From: an uncultured Alphaproteobacteria bacterium
GTDB lineage: Bacteria; Pseudomonadota; Alphaproteobacteria; HIMB59
Direction: 5' to 3'
NCBI GenBank assembly: GCA_902557145.1
Contig: CACDYZ010000001.1
Coordinates: 1-64,000 of the forward strand
Length of the DNA: 64,000 nucleotides
Part shown: positions 53,312-62,594 of the stretch, piece by piece
How positions within the stretch are numbered: position 1 is the stretch's first letter
Layout: every line of letters starts with the position of its first letter
Notes under the pieces: generated by a model
What the model saw: the letters and a program-made list of their open reading frames with translations, nothing else
The model's database searches: none
Told to the model about the DNA's origin: nothing
Made by a program: the position numbers and the translations under genes

Positions 53312-54386
53312 ACAAAAAGTGCATGACATCCCCGTCATTAACTTCATATTCTTTACCTTCTAATCTTAATTTTCCTTTTTCCTTCGCACCACTCTCCCCA
53401 TTGTATTCAATATAATCCTCATAAGATATTGTTTCAGCCCTAATGAAACCTTTCTCCATATCAGTATGTATTTCACCAGCAGCACCTGGTGCTAATGTAC
53501 CTTTTGAAATTGTCCAAGCTCTTAATTCTTTCTCACCAGCAGTAAAAAAATTAATATAATTTAAAAGGGCATAGCCTTTTTTTATAACTCTTTTCAACCC
53601 AGTTTCTTTAAGGCCCATACTATCAAGAAACATTTTTTTTTCTTCATCGTCACTTATTTGCGAAATTTCTGACTCAATTTTTGCACTTACAAGTAGCGTT
53701 TCTGAATTATTCAATTTTGAATATTCTTCAATAGATTTTGTATGCGAATTTCCATTTACTGAGGAATTTTCATCAACATTACATACATATACAACAGGTT
53801 TTATAGAAATTAATTGAAATATACTCAAATATTCAATCTCTTCTTTATCTAAATTATTTAATATTCGTTGTTCTTTAGAGATGAGCTCAATTGCCTTTTC
53901 AATTACTGATATTTTTTTTTTATCATCTTCTGTTTTTTGAGTTTTTTTTAATTTTTGATAATTTTTTTCTAAAATTTCTAAATCAGATAAAGCTAATTCT
54001 GCATTAATTATTTTAATATCTTCAAGGGGATCAATTCTATTTTCGACATGTTGTATATCATCATCTTCAAAACATCTTACTATATGAAATAAAGCATTTA
54101 CTGATCGGATATGAGATAAAAATGCATTTCCCAAGCCTTCTCCTTTAGAGGCACCTTTGACTAAGCCTGCAATATCTACAATTTCAAAAGCTGCAGGGAT
54201 AATTTTCTGAGGGTTGCATATTTTAGATAATTTTTGGATTCTATCATCTGGCACCCTTACTAGAGAACTATTAGGATCAATAGTAGCAAAAGGGTAATTT
54301 GCTGCCAGAGCTTGTTCATTTTCACATAATGCGTTAAACAAAGTAGATTTTCCTACGTTTGGAAGACCTATGATCCCACACTTCAT
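53301..54386 (-). CDS. ychF: Redox-regulated ATPase YchF (Obg family)
   Basis: YchF is a conserved Obg-like P-loop protein that prefers ATP to GTP and interacts with the ribosome. The 361-residue protein has the P-loop [14 protein letters not shown] at residues 6-19, [17 protein letters not shown] near 70, a coiled-coil insertion, and the C-terminal TGS domain with [17 protein letters not shown] and [12 protein letters not shown]. It is adjacent to pth and rplY, the usual order. Confidence 0.97.
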   Translation of the reverse strand: MKCGIIGLPNVGKSTLFNALCENEQALAANYPFATIDPNSSLVRVPDDRIQKLSKICNPQKIIPAAFEIVDIAGLVKGASKGEGLGNAFLSHIRSVNALFHIVRCFEDDDIQHVENRIDPLEDIKIINAELALSDLEILEKNYQKLKKTQKTEDDKKKISVIEKAIELISKEQRILNNLDKEEIEYLSIFQLISIKPVVYVCNVDENSSVNGNSHTKSIEEYSKLNNSETLLVSAKIESEISQISDDEEKKMFLDSMGLKETGLKRVIKKGYALLNYINFFTAGEKELRAWTISKGTLAPGAAGEIHTDMEKGFIRAETISYEDYIEYNGESGAKEKGKLRLEGKEYEVNDGDVMHFLFNV

Positions 54387-54935
54387 TTAAATACCTAGAT
54401 TGGATAAATGTTTAGAAACAAATATCTGTGATAAATTTAAGTATATGACTTCAAATAATAAAAAAAGTTTTTTCTTTTCTTCAACTTTGAAGTTACCCAA
54501 TACATGCCGTGTTACTTTATCTTTTTCCCCAGGATGACTAATACCAATTCTGAGCTTCCAATAGTTATCTCCAATTTTACCACTAATGCTTCTAAGTCCG
54601 TTGTGACCAGCATTACCTCCAGCATATTTTATTTTGATTTCACCTAAATCTAAATCTAGCTCATCGTATAAAACAAATATTTCATCAGATTTACTTAATT
54701 TATTAGTTTTTAAACTCAATATGCCATTTCCAGACTCATTCATATAATTCTCAGATAAGGCAATCTGACATTGATGACCATCTAACTGAAAAGTGTTAGT
54801 CAATTTAAAATTTTTAAATTTTTTTAATTTAAGTTCTAACTTATCAACAAGAAATTCGCCAAGTAACAAACCAGCGTTATGACGATTATTTTTATGTTTG
54901 ATAGTGGGATTGCCTAAGCAAAATAGAGTAAGCAT
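54387..54935 (-). CDS. pth: Peptidyl-tRNA hydrolase
   Basis: Pth releases peptides from peptidyl-tRNA lost from ribosomes. At 182 residues it shows the conserved FCLGNPTIKHKNNRHNAG start with catalytic His, YMNESG, the DELDLDLGEIKIKYAG region, and GHNGLRSI. The initial GLGNPG of other Pth reads CLGNPT here. It lies between rplY (14 bp) and ychF (no spacer). Confidence 0.95.
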   Translation of the reverse strand: MLTLFCLGNPTIKHKNNRHNAGLLLGEFLVDKLELKLKKFKNFKLTNTFQLDGHQCQIALSENYMNESGNGILSLKTNKLSKSDEIFVLYDELDLDLGEIKIKYAGGNAGHNGLRSISGKIGDNYWKLRIGISHPGEKDKVTRHVLGNFKVEEKKKLFLLFEVIYLNLSQIFVSKHLSNLGI

Positions 54936-54949
54936 ATAGGAAGACTATA

Positions 54950-55603
54950 TTATTCGGCTGCTTTTTCTTCTTCTTTTTTATCTTCAGCTTTTTCTGCTGT
55001 TTCTTCAGTGCTTTCTTCTGTCTCTTCAGGTTCAGGTTCTTTTTCAACTTTTGGTGCTTGAACAGTGGCTAACATGAAGTCTCTACCTTGAATTGTAGGC
55101 TTCATTCCTTCTGTTAAAGTTACGGCGCTCAATCTTATATCATCACCAATTTCCTTGCCTTCTAACGATATAACAAATTTTTCAGGTATGTTATTAGCCA
55201 GACAAGTAAGTTCAATTTCTCTTCGGACTACGTTTAAGATGCCACCTTGTTTCAATCCAGGGGATAATTCTTGATCAGTGAATTCAACAGGCACAGCAAT
55301 GACTATTCTTGTTTTTTCATCAACTCTTTGAAAGTCCACATGAATAGGATTGTGTTTAACTTTATGCCTTTGAATACTTTTTACAATTACAGCTTCTTTT
55401 TTGTCACCAAACTCTACCTCAAATATTTTTGAATAAAAGCCACCTTCTTCAAATCTTTTTTTAAGCTGAATAGTGTCCACTGCAATCATAACAGGATCAT
55501 TGTTCCCTCCATATATGATAGAGGGTATTAAACCTTCATCAAAATAGGGATTAGTATTACCTTTTTTACGTTCTTTTGCAGGTATATTTCCACTGATTTT
55601 CAT
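54950..55603 (-). CDS. rplY: 50S ribosomal protein L25 (Ctc type)
   Basis: L25/Ctc binds 5S rRNA in the large subunit. The 217-residue protein has the L25 domain (about residues 1-95, with IYGGNNDPVMIAV and HKVKHNPIHVDFQRV) and the Ctc C-terminal beta domain (about 100-180). It ends in a long Glu/Lys/Ala tail (EETEESTEETAEKAE) typical of alphaproteobacterial L25. It sits between prs and pth. Confidence 0.97.
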   Translation of the reverse strand: MKISGNIPAKERKKGNTNPYFDEGLIPSIIYGGNNDPVMIAVDTIQLKKRFEEGGFYSKIFEVEFGDKKEAVIVKSIQRHKVKHNPIHVDFQRVDEKTRIVIAVPVEFTDQELSPGLKQGGILNVVRREIELTCLANNIPEKFVISLEGKEIGDDIRLSAVTLTEGMKPTIQGRDFMLATVQAPKVEKEPEPEETEESTEETAEKAEDKKEEEKAAE

Positions 55604-55632
55604 AGGCTGAGTTTATACAATAAAAACTAAGA

Positions 55633-56559
55633 TTAATCAAACAGAGAAGATATAGATGTTTCGTTATTTATCCTCATTATAGCCTCTCCAAATAGTGGGG
55701 CCACAGACAAATATCTCATACCAGACGGAACTTCAAATGTGGGCTTAATAGTATTGGTACAAACCATTTCTTCTAAAACAGAATTATTAATGTTTTCTAA
55801 AGCTTTTCCGGAGTATACACCATGCGAACAATAACCATAAACATGAGTAGCTCCCTTTTCTTTTAGAGCCTTAGCTGCGTTACAAATAGTTCCTCCTGAG
55901 TCTACTAAATCATCAACAATGATACATTTCTTGCCATCGACTGATCCTATAACATTCATAGCATTCGAGACACCAGGAGCATCCCTACGTTTGTCTATTA
56001 TAGCTAAGTCAGCGTTAAGTTTTTTTGCAAATGCTCTGGCCCTGAGAACACCACCAACATCTGGAGAGACAAATACTAAGTTCTCATCTCTTTTATTTGA
56101 TTTGATATCATTTACAAACATATTTAATGCATAAAGATTATCCAATGGGATATCAAAAAACCCTTGAATTTGTCCTGCGTGTAAATCCATAGTTAAAACT
56201 CTATTGGCGCCTGCTGTTGTAATTAAATTAGCCACTAGTTTAGCCGAAATAGGAGTTCTTGGCCCAGTTTTTCGGTCCTGTCTGGCATAACCAAAATATG
56301 GTAATACAGCAGTAATTCTTTTAGCAGATCCTCTTTTTAAAGCATCAATTGCAACTAACAACTCCATTAAATTGTCATTAGCAGGGAATGAAGTTGATTG
56401 TATTAAAAAAACATCCTCTCCTCTTACGTTTTCAGCAATTTCAACAAATATCTCCTTATCAGAAAATCTTGTCATAGTTGTTTCAGATACGGGTATTTTA
56501 AGATATTCTGAAATCTCTTTAGATAACTCAATGTTACTATTTCCAGAAATAATTTTCAT
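55633..56559 (-). CDS. prs: Ribose-phosphate pyrophosphokinase
   Basis: Prs makes phosphoribosyl pyrophosphate, which feeds purine synthesis (purD in this window), pyrimidines, His and Trp. At 308 residues it is full length. It contains [10 protein letters not shown] near residue 32, [10 protein letters not shown] near residue 92, and the PRPP motif [11 protein letters not shown] near residue 215. It lies in the ychF-pth-rplY-prs minus-strand run, 30 bp before rplY. Confidence 0.98.
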   Translation of the reverse strand: MKIISGNSNIELSKEISEYLKIPVSETTMTRFSDKEIFVEIAENVRGEDVFLIQSTSFPANDNLMELLVAIDALKRGSAKRITAVLPYFGYARQDRKTGPRTPISAKLVANLITTAGANRVLTMDLHAGQIQGFFDIPLDNLYALNMFVNDIKSNKRDENLVFVSPDVGGVLRARAFAKKLNADLAIIDKRRDAPGVSNAMNVIGSVDGKKCIIVDDLVDSGGTICNAAKALKEKGATHVYGYCSHGVYSGKALENINNSVLEEMVCTNTIKPTFEVPSGMRYLSVAPLFGEAIMRINNETSISSLFD

Positions 56560-56601
56560 AAGTTAACTGAGTTATATAGTAAAATATATATCCATACAAA
56601 G

Positions 56602-57315
56602 TTAATTTATTGATACTAGGCTAATATTTCTTCCATAATCTTTTAATCTTTGATGAATACTCCTTCGATAACTAAAGTAATTTTTGTTTTTATAAGTATC
56701 TATTTTGGAATCTACAATTTTGAAAACCCCTAAGCTGTTTAATTTAACTTTAGCAAGCTTAGGAAGGTCAAAAAAATACCTATTATTTTTTCTAGTATAA
56801 AAATCTGTGTCGTTTAAATTCATGTCATTAATAAATTCTATTGATACCTCATAAGAGTATTTTCTGATACAAGGGCCAATAAAGGCTCTTAAATTAGATC
56901 TTTTTGAGCCAATTTTAAGCATTTTATCTACAGTATTTTCAATAATTCCTTTCTTTAAACCTTTCCATCCTGCATGGCAAATCCCTATAACTTCATTTTG
57001 GTAATCAATAAATATTATTGGTAAACAATCTGCTGTTGTAATTCCAAGTACAAAATTATCACCCTGTGCTACAATACCGTCACAATTATATTCAAATATA
57101 TTTTTCCTCACTATAAGACATTTATTTGAGTGTAATTGGTTGGGAATAATTAAAGTCTTTTCTTTTTTAGATATGCTCAATTTTGCAATTTCAATATTTT
57201 TTTTAACATTTTGTAAATTATCTTGAGATTTTAATCCACAATTAAGAGAATTATAAATACCTTTTGATTTACCATTTTTATTATTAAAAAATTTAAATTT
57301 TATAGATTTACTCAT
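56602..57315 (-). CDS. pgeF: Peptidoglycan editing factor PgeF (DUF152, laccase-like domain)
   Basis: PgeF-type proteins remove misincorporated peptidoglycan precursors, and homologs are also described as purine-nucleoside enzymes. The 237-residue protein has the metal-site pattern TTADCLPIIF near residue 94, ICHAGWKGLKKGI near 113, and IGPCIRKYSYEV near residue 148 (His/Cys ligands). It overlaps midA by 8 bp. The order lgt-midA-pgeF is conserved in alphaproteobacteria. Confidence 0.93.
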   Translation of the reverse strand: MSKSIKFKFFNNKNGKSKGIYNSLNCGLKSQDNLQNVKKNIEIAKLSISKKEKTLIIPNQLHSNKCLIVRKNIFEYNCDGIVAQGDNFVLGITTADCLPIIFIDYQNEVIGICHAGWKGLKKGIIENTVDKMLKIGSKRSNLRAFIGPCIRKYSYEVSIEFINDMNLNDTDFYTRKNNRYFFDLPKLAKVKLNSLGVFKIVDSKIDTYKNKNYFSYRRSIHQRLKDYGRNISLVSIN

Positions 57316-58324
57316 TTTTTTTAAAAGAAAAGTTTAAAAATGATGTACCCATACCTCCAAACTTTTTCCCACTAATTAAGTCAATCATCTCTTTAATATT
57401 CTTATCAGACGATTTTAAATACTCACTTGGAAGATTATTAAGAATTAGATCTTTTTGATAGATTATTGATGGATTATTTTTCAGAAAAAAGCTATTCATT
57501 AATTCAAAATTAACACCAAAGGAATAGTCTACATTTTCAAATTTATCAAATAAGTTTAATTTTTTATGATTAGATAATAGTCTAAGAGTGCTTTTAAAAG
57601 GTAATTTTGTATAACCATAATCAGTTGTAGTAAAAAAATATTTTTTACACTCTAATTTTTGAATATCACTAAGTATGTTTAATATTAAATTTGAGTGCTC
57701 TAAAATGTCATTATCTTTAAAGTTGTAACTTGAATAGTAATTTAATAATTCCTTAGAGATTATTGTACTATCCTTAATTAGTAAATACTCGTCATTATTT
57801 TTTGATATTTTTATCTCGTTGAAATTACCATTGTTGTAAATAAATTGCTTTGACCCGATAGCATCAAAAAATTCATTTGAATAAATAAATACTACATCTC
57901 CATTATTAATTTTATAATCGTATATATTTTTTATAAAATTTACTTTGACTTCTGATTTCTCTGAAATTTTTTCCCTAAAGTATTCACTTTTCTCCAATAA
58001 AGTAAGATCATTTACATTGATATTCTTTGACTTAAGGTAATAATATATATCCATAGATAGTAGCCCATTCCCAGGCCCTAACTCAAATAAATTTACATTT
58101 TTTACTTTTGGAAACTCTTTTAAAAACTGATTAGTAATGGCGATACTAAAAAGAGAGGATATCTCTGGAGATGTAATAAATTGGCCACTTGTACCAATTT
58201 TTTCAATATTAGGTTTATTATAAAAACCTGATGTTTTATCAAAATTAGAGAGCTCAACAAAATCTTGTATATTAATTGAACCAACCGACTTAATAATAGT
58301 ATCTATCTTTTTTTGTATTGACAT
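57308..58324 (-). CDS. MidA/NDUFAF7-type SAM-dependent methyltransferase
   Basis: This 338-residue methyltransferase is of the DUF185/MidA family, related to NDUFAF7, which methylates an arginine of the complex I NDUFS2 subunit. The SAM site is LFELGPGNGLLSMDI near residue 83. The N-terminal DKTSGFYNKP with GTSGQFITSPEIS and the C-terminal GMGTSFLNF segment are family hallmarks. The bacterial target is unconfirmed. It overlaps lgt by 22 bp. Confidence 0.92.
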   Translation of the reverse strand: MSIQKKIDTIIKSVGSINIQDFVELSNFDKTSGFYNKPNIEKIGTSGQFITSPEISSLFSIAITNQFLKEFPKVKNVNLFELGPGNGLLSMDIYYYLKSKNINVNDLTLLEKSEYFREKISEKSEVKVNFIKNIYDYKINNGDVVFIYSNEFFDAIGSKQFIYNNGNFNEIKISKNNDEYLLIKDSTIISKELLNYYSSYNFKDNDILEHSNLILNILSDIQKLECKKYFFTTTDYGYTKLPFKSTLRLLSNHKKLNLFDKFENVDYSFGVNFELMNSFFLKNNPSIIYQKDLILNNLPSEYLKSSDKNIKEMIDLISGKKFGGMGTSFLNFSFKKNE

Positions 58325-59079
58325 AAATATAGAAATATAAAACCAAGAATAACAATTGGAACTGATAATATTTGCCCTTGAGATATAAAATCAAATTTTA
58401 AGCCTAATTGAAAGTCTGGCTCCCTAAAATTTTCAATAATTATTCTAGATAATCCATAATTAATTAAAAATATAGAAGTTATTAAACCATTTTTAATCTT
58501 AAATTTATAAAAAATTATTAAAAGTAGAATAGCAGGTATTAATCCTTCAAAAATTGCTTCATAAATCTGGGAAATGTGTCTATAGATATCTTCATTTGGA
58601 TAACTAATACTTAAAAAAAACTCTGTTGGTCTACCAATTAGTTCTTGGTTTAGAAAATTAGATATTCTTCCTAAAAACAATCCCACTGGTGCTGTAATAC
58701 TTAGAAGATCAGATAGTAGAAAAATAGAAATATTATTTCTTTTTGAATATACAATAGTTGTTAAGATAATACCAATTAAAGCTCCATGAAAAGACATACC
58801 TCCTTGCCAAACTTTAAGTATTTCAAATGGGTTTTTTAAATAGAAATTTATATCGTAAAAAATTATATATCCTAATCTCCCACCAATTATTACTGATAAA
58901 AATAAATAAAAAAATAAATCTTCAAGTTTTTTCTTATTCAAATTAAATCGATTTAAATTACTTAAGGCAAAAAAATAGAAGTAAATAAATCCAATTATAT
59001 AAGATATGCTGTACCATCTAATGGTTAAACCAAATAGTTCAAAAGCAACAGGTGATAAAAAATTTGGATACTCAAACAC
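58303..59079 (-). CDS. lgt: Prolipoprotein diacylglyceryl transferase
   Basis: Lgt adds diacylglycerol to the lipobox cysteine of prolipoproteins before LspA acts. The 258-residue membrane protein shows IRWYSISYIIGF near residue 20, WQGGMSFHGALIG near 91-102 (conserved His), and the signature GRISNFLNQELIGRP near 137. The start matches the family and forces an antisense overlap with the small plus-strand gene beginning at 59006. Confidence 0.97.
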   Translation of the reverse strand: MFEYPNFLSPVAFELFGLTIRWYSISYIIGFIYFYFFALSNLNRFNLNKKKLEDLFFYLFLSVIIGGRLGYIIFYDINFYLKNPFEILKVWQGGMSFHGALIGIILTTIVYSKRNNISIFLLSDLLSITAPVGLFLGRISNFLNQELIGRPTEFFLSISYPNEDIYRHISQIYEAIFEGLIPAILLLIIFYKFKIKNGLITSIFLINYGLSRIIIENFREPDFQLGLKFDFISQGQILSVPIVILGFIFLYLCQYKKR

Positions 59080-59239
59080 TTTTAAAACTAATAATACAAC
59101 TTACGTCTCACACAAAGATAAACTTTACCTAAAGTTATCAAAATTTCTTTATAATTCAGTTGAAGTGGCTCAGATCTTCAATGATATAAAATCAGATTTT
59201 TTAAAATTAAAGAAATATTTAATCAACAGAAAAGATTAA
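59006..59239 (+). CDS. Small BMFP/UbiK-like accessory protein (start uncertain)
   Basis: This short protein (77 residues from the ATG at 59006) has a C-terminal helical part LSKFLYNSVEVAQIFNDIKSDFLKLKKYL that resembles the BMFP family, including UbiK, a ubiquinone-synthesis accessory factor. The place divergent from lgt matches the usual alphaproteobacterial position. No ATG, GTG or TTG is in frame between the end of the lgt overlap and this helix, so the start is at 59006 or 59021, inside lgt, or non-canonical. Family call moderate. Confidence 0.5.
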   Translation: MLYHLMVKPNSSKATGDKKFGYSNTFKTNNTTYVSHKDKLYLKLSKFLYNSVEVAQIFNDIKSDFLKLKKYLINRKD

Positions 59240-59312
59240 ATTTCAACAATAACATGCCTTATAATACTATATATAGTGTTTACTAAGAGAGTTAATGTGA
59301 TACATATTGTGT

Positions 59313-59768
59313 ATGAGTGATAAAAACATTGATTCTAGCCCTATTTCTCTTCTCGAAGATATATTTAATGTGAAACAGTCATCTAAAAGTTACAAAAATA
59401 ATGATATTTCACTTTTAACTGAAATACATGAACAAAAAGTTATCATGGATTTTCAATGGATCGATGACTTAAAAGTCCTCATATCATCATTCAGTATTGA
59501 TAATTATGAGTATAGCTTTCTTACTAATCGTATGAACAAAATTAACAATAATCTCGTAATTGGAACATTGAAACAAAATAATAATAATAAAATTATTTAT
59601 AAACATAGTCTCCCAATTTCTGGGAAAGTAACTGCAGAAGATATAAGAAGTTATTTAGAAAATATTTTATCTGAATTTAACCACTTAGTCTCTGTCCTAC
59701 TAAAAGGAGATAAAGTTGTTGAGACTACACAAACTTTAATTAATCAAAAAATTGTTGGCCACGCTTAA
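59313..59768 (+). CDS. YbjN-domain protein
   Basis: This 151-residue protein has the alternating strand/helix pattern of YbjN-like proteins in alphaproteobacteria, with ISLLEDIF near the start and WIDDLKVLISSFSID in the middle. YbjN family members are chaperone-like folds of unclear role. The location directly before proC matches other alphaproteobacteria. The ATG at 59313 is chosen over a TTG two codons earlier. It overlaps proC by 17 bp. Confidence 0.65.
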   Translation: MSDKNIDSSPISLLEDIFNVKQSSKSYKNNDISLLTEIHEQKVIMDFQWIDDLKVLISSFSIDNYEYSFLTNRMNKINNNLVIGTLKQNNNNKIIYKHSLPISGKVTAEDIRSYLENILSEFNHLVSVLLKGDKVVETTQTLINQKIVGHA

Positions 59769-60552
59769 GCCAAAAGCTCTTTTTATTGGTTATGGACACT
59801 TAGCTAAATCATTAATTTCCAAAAAACTATTAAGTCTATTAAATATCTATGCTTTAAACTCAAAGAGTGAATTAAAAAATATTAATTTAAAAAAAAAAAT
59901 ATTTAAAAATAATTACACTTATAATTATGTTTTTCTTCTTACTAGACCTAAGACTTTTTTAAGTACTGGAACTCAATTTCAAAAATACCTCTCAAAAGAT
60001 ACAATAGTTATCTCTTGTATGGCCGGTATAAAATTAAGCACTATAGAGCAAATTTTAAAAACTAAAAAAATTATAAGAATTATGCCAAATGTTATGGCAT
60101 CGAATAACAAATCTCAAACTCATCTTTATGTAAAAAATAAAAAATTAATGAGTAATAATCTAATAAAATTATTATCCTCTTTTGGAAAAATAATAAATGT
60201 TAGAAATGAAGACCAAATTAACCTTGCTACATCAGTTTATGGAAGTGGGCCAGCATTTATTGCTTATATAGTAAGTAGTTTTGTTAAAGCAACAAAAAAA
60301 CTTGCTAAGCCATTTTACATAAATGAATTAGAAGTGTTAGAATTATTCAAAAATGTACTAGAAATTAACACCACATCAAAAATGTTAGATAGTTTTATTA
60401 GTTCTATTTCTAGTAAGAAAGGCACTACACAGGCAGGTGTTAATTATATAAAGTCACAAAAAATAGAAAAAATAATATACACAACACTACATAAGGCTTA
60501 TAAACGAGCTAAGGAAATTGATAGTGAACAAAAAAGCGCAAAAACTAAATAA
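59752..60552 (+). CDS. proC: Pyrroline-5-carboxylate reductase
   Basis: ProC reduces pyrroline-5-carboxylate to proline with NAD(P)H. At 266 residues it has the nucleotide-binding FIGYGHLAKSL near residue 11, RIMPNVMASNN near 118, and the C-terminal GSGPAFIAYIVSSF (about 163) and KGTTQAGVNYI (about 222) motifs. The start is TTG at 59752 or the next TTG at 59755; no ATG is available. It is followed by an overlapping COQ9/TetR-like gene. Confidence 0.95.
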   Translation: MLATLKPKALFIGYGHLAKSLISKKLLSLLNIYALNSKSELKNINLKKKIFKNNYTYNYVFLLTRPKTFLSTGTQFQKYLSKDTIVISCMAGIKLSTIEQILKTKKIIRIMPNVMASNNKSQTHLYVKNKKLMSNNLIKLLSSFGKIINVRNEDQINLATSVYGSGPAFIAYIVSSFVKATKKLAKPFYINELEVLELFKNVLEINTTSKMLDSFISSISSKKGTTQAGVNYIKSQKIEKIIYTTLHKAYKRAKEIDSEQKSAKTK

Positions 60553-61021
60553 GACAAACCTAAAAAAGCTTAACAATATTGCGCATTTGAAGAGTTTTCA
60601 TACAAAAATTAAATCAGTAAATTCAGATTATGACGACTTCAATATTTTCATAAAAGATTTTGAATATTTTATTTCAACAGAGTTAAAAACTCCAGCTAAT
60701 GACCTTTCATTAGAAGATAAGATATTTGAAGGTATTATTAACAGATTAGATTTTCTTAATAATTACAAAAATATAACACTACGAATTTATTTAGAATCTC
60801 AAAAAAAGCCAAAATATTTCTTAAATTTATCTAAAAATATAAATTCATATTTTAATTTATTTTTAAATACTCACTTGGAAAAAACGATTAGTAACATAAT
60901 TTATATTTATGCTTTTAATGTCTGGATAGAAGATAATAATAGTCTTGATAAAACTATGGCCTCCATTGGACATGCATTCGAGAATATAAATAGAGTAAAG
61001 TCATTTATAAGTAAAAGATGA
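60524..61021 (+). CDS. COQ9/TetR-C-terminal-like protein, reduced N-terminus
   Basis: The C-terminal two thirds of this 165-residue protein (DKIFEGIINRLDFLNNYK, then AFNVWIEDNNSLDKTMASI) resembles the helical ligand or dimer domain of alphaproteobacterial TetR-like/COQ9-type proteins. No helix-turn-helix of normal length is seen at the N-terminus, so DNA binding is doubtful. A lipid-binding, COQ9-like role in ubiquinone synthesis is possible. The start is GTG at 60524 or TTG at 60518, both inside proC. The stop overlaps the next ATG (ATGA). Confidence 0.5.
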   Translation: MNKKAQKLNKTNLKKLNNIAHLKSFHTKIKSVNSDYDDFNIFIKDFEYFISTELKTPANDLSLEDKIFEGIINRLDFLNNYKNITLRIYLESQKKPKYFLNLSKNINSYFNLFLNTHLEKTISNIIYIYAFNVWIEDNNSLDKTMASIGHAFENINRVKSFISKR

Positions 61022-61350
61022 TAGGCTACTCTGACTTTGAAAAAGTTGATATTAGGGTTGGTACAGTAGTAGAAGCAAAAATAAATAAAAAATCTAATAA
61101 ACCTAGTATATATTTGGTTATAGATTTTGGAAGTGATATTGGACTAAAAAAAACTTCTGCTCAACTCACTAAGAACTATCTACCAGAAGAGCTCATTGGG
61201 AAGCAAGTAGCTGCAGTAACAAATTTTCCACCTAAACAAATTGGTAAAATGATTTCTGAAGTATTAGTATTAGGTTTTCCTGATGATAATAATGATCCTA
61301 TATTGGTTATGCCAACAACTAACATATCTAATGGGGGAAAGCTCTTTTAG
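61018..61350 (+). CDS. csaA: CsaA-type tRNA-binding-domain protein
   Basis: This 110-residue protein consists of a single tRNA-binding OB-fold, as in CsaA. The motif DIRVGTVVEA near residue 10 and the C-terminal SEVLVLGFPDDNNDP with NGGKLF end identify it. CsaA has been linked to protein export and chaperoning. In alphaproteobacteria it is often found near this proC region. It ends 2 bp before the convergent histidine kinase gene. Confidence 0.92.
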   Translation: MIGYSDFEKVDIRVGTVVEAKINKKSNKPSIYLVIDFGSDIGLKKTSAQLTKNYLPEELIGKQVAAVTNFPPKQIGKMISEVLVLGFPDDNNDPILVMPTTNISNGGKLF

Positions 61351-61352
61351 AC

Positions 61353-62594
61353 TCAAATTTGTAATATCACAGTTACTTTTAATCCACCATGTGATGATTT
61401 TTGGAAATTTAATTCTCCATTATTTAATTTTATTAATTTTTGAACAATTGATAGTCCTAATCCTGTACCCTGATTCAATTGATCAGATCCTTTAACAAAA
61501 GGTCTTATCAATTCTTCTTGTGATAAAGTTGTGCCTGGGCCATTGTCTTCAATGTCTATTTCCCACTTATTATCGATTAAATTAGAACTTATAAATATTT
61601 TTTCGGCAAATTTATCAGCATTGTCTAAGATATTCATTACAGCTCTTGTGATTTGATTTTTTCTGATAAATATTTTGCTTTCATTGTTAACTAAAACCTC
61701 AAGTTTTTGATAATTTTGAGCAATATTGGATATAAAATTTTTAGTATTTATCTCATCTAAATTTTCATTTTTTTCATTTTTAATAAAATCTAGATAATGA
61801 TTTAGCATGATATTCATATCTGAAATATTTTGAGATATTGAATTTCTCAATGTTTCATTATTAATCTCATCAATCATTAAATTTATTCTCGTTAATGGTG
61901 TTTTTAAATCATGGCTGATACCAGCTAACATATTTCGTTGATTATCTAGTGTAGAATTAATGTTATTGTGCATGTTATTAAAATCTTTAATCAATCCTCT
62001 AACTTCTGAAGATCCTGTAGGTTTCAAATTTGGAGTCTCAATACCTCTTCCAAAACTTCTTGTAATTATGCCAAGTCTTTTTAGTGGTTGAATTTGTTTT
62101 TTTATAAATAAATATGAAATTAATGATAAAATAATACTTACAGCAATCGTCCATAAAAAAAATCCAGCAACAGTTTTTGTTTCAACTCTTTTCTTTGGAA
62201 CTAAATAAAAATATTCTAATTTTTTTTTGTCAAAAAATATGAAGTGATTTTGATTTTGTAGAACTTCAAAATCTCCTGATATTTGGTTGAGTGAGTTTTT
62301 TATTCGCTTTCTAAATATCCAATTTGTAACTTCTTCTGCTTCACTGATATCTAAGTTATCAGTTCTTATGATTTGTAAAGTATTTGCATAATTATTTATT
62401 GAGGACGAGTCCTTTTGCATTTCTAAAATCTTTATTTCATTTGAAATAGATTGAGCACTTCTTTTTAAGACTAAATCCCAGTGTAATTCAAAAAATATCA
62501 CTATTCCTATTATTTGAACTAATACTATTGGTATTGTAATAAGATAAACAGATCTTATTAAAAGGCTCTCTGAAAAATTACTCCATTTAAACAT
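61353..62594 (-). CDS. EnvZ-like sensor histidine kinase
   Basis: This inner-membrane two-component sensor of 413 residues has TM1 (about 14-36), a periplasmic sensor region (about 40-140), TM2 (about 143-163), a HAMP segment, then DHp with the phosphorylated His228 in GISHDLKTPLTR. The ATPase domain carries NILDNADKFA, EDNGPG and GTGLGLSIV. It is paired with the response regulator upstream (TAATG overlap). Its signal is unknown. Confidence 0.95.
   Translation of the reverse strand: MFKWSNFSESLLIRSVYLITIPIVLVQIIGIVIFFELHWDLVLKRSAQSISNEIKILEMQKDSSSINNYANTLQIIRTDNLDISEAEEVTNWIFRKRIKNSLNQISGDFEVLQNQNHFIFFDKKKLEYFYLVPKKRVETKTVAGFFLWTIAVSIILSLISYLFIKKQIQPLKRLGIITRSFGRGIETPNLKPTGSSEVRGLIKDFNNMHNNINSTLDNQRNMLAGISHDLKTPLTRINLMIDEINNETLRNSISQNISDMNIMLNHYLDFIKNEKNENLDEINTKNFISNIAQNYQKLEVLVNNESKIFIRKNQITRAVMNILDNADKFAEKIFISSNLIDNKWEIDIEDNGPGTTLSQEELIRPFVKGSDQLNQGTGLGLSIVQKLIKLNNGELNFQKSSHGGLKVTVILQI

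Noticed and set aside
59266-59277. ACTATATATAGT palindrome upstream of the YbjN-like gene
   Set aside because: Simple alternating AT sequence in an AT-rich spacer; no partner regulator suggested.
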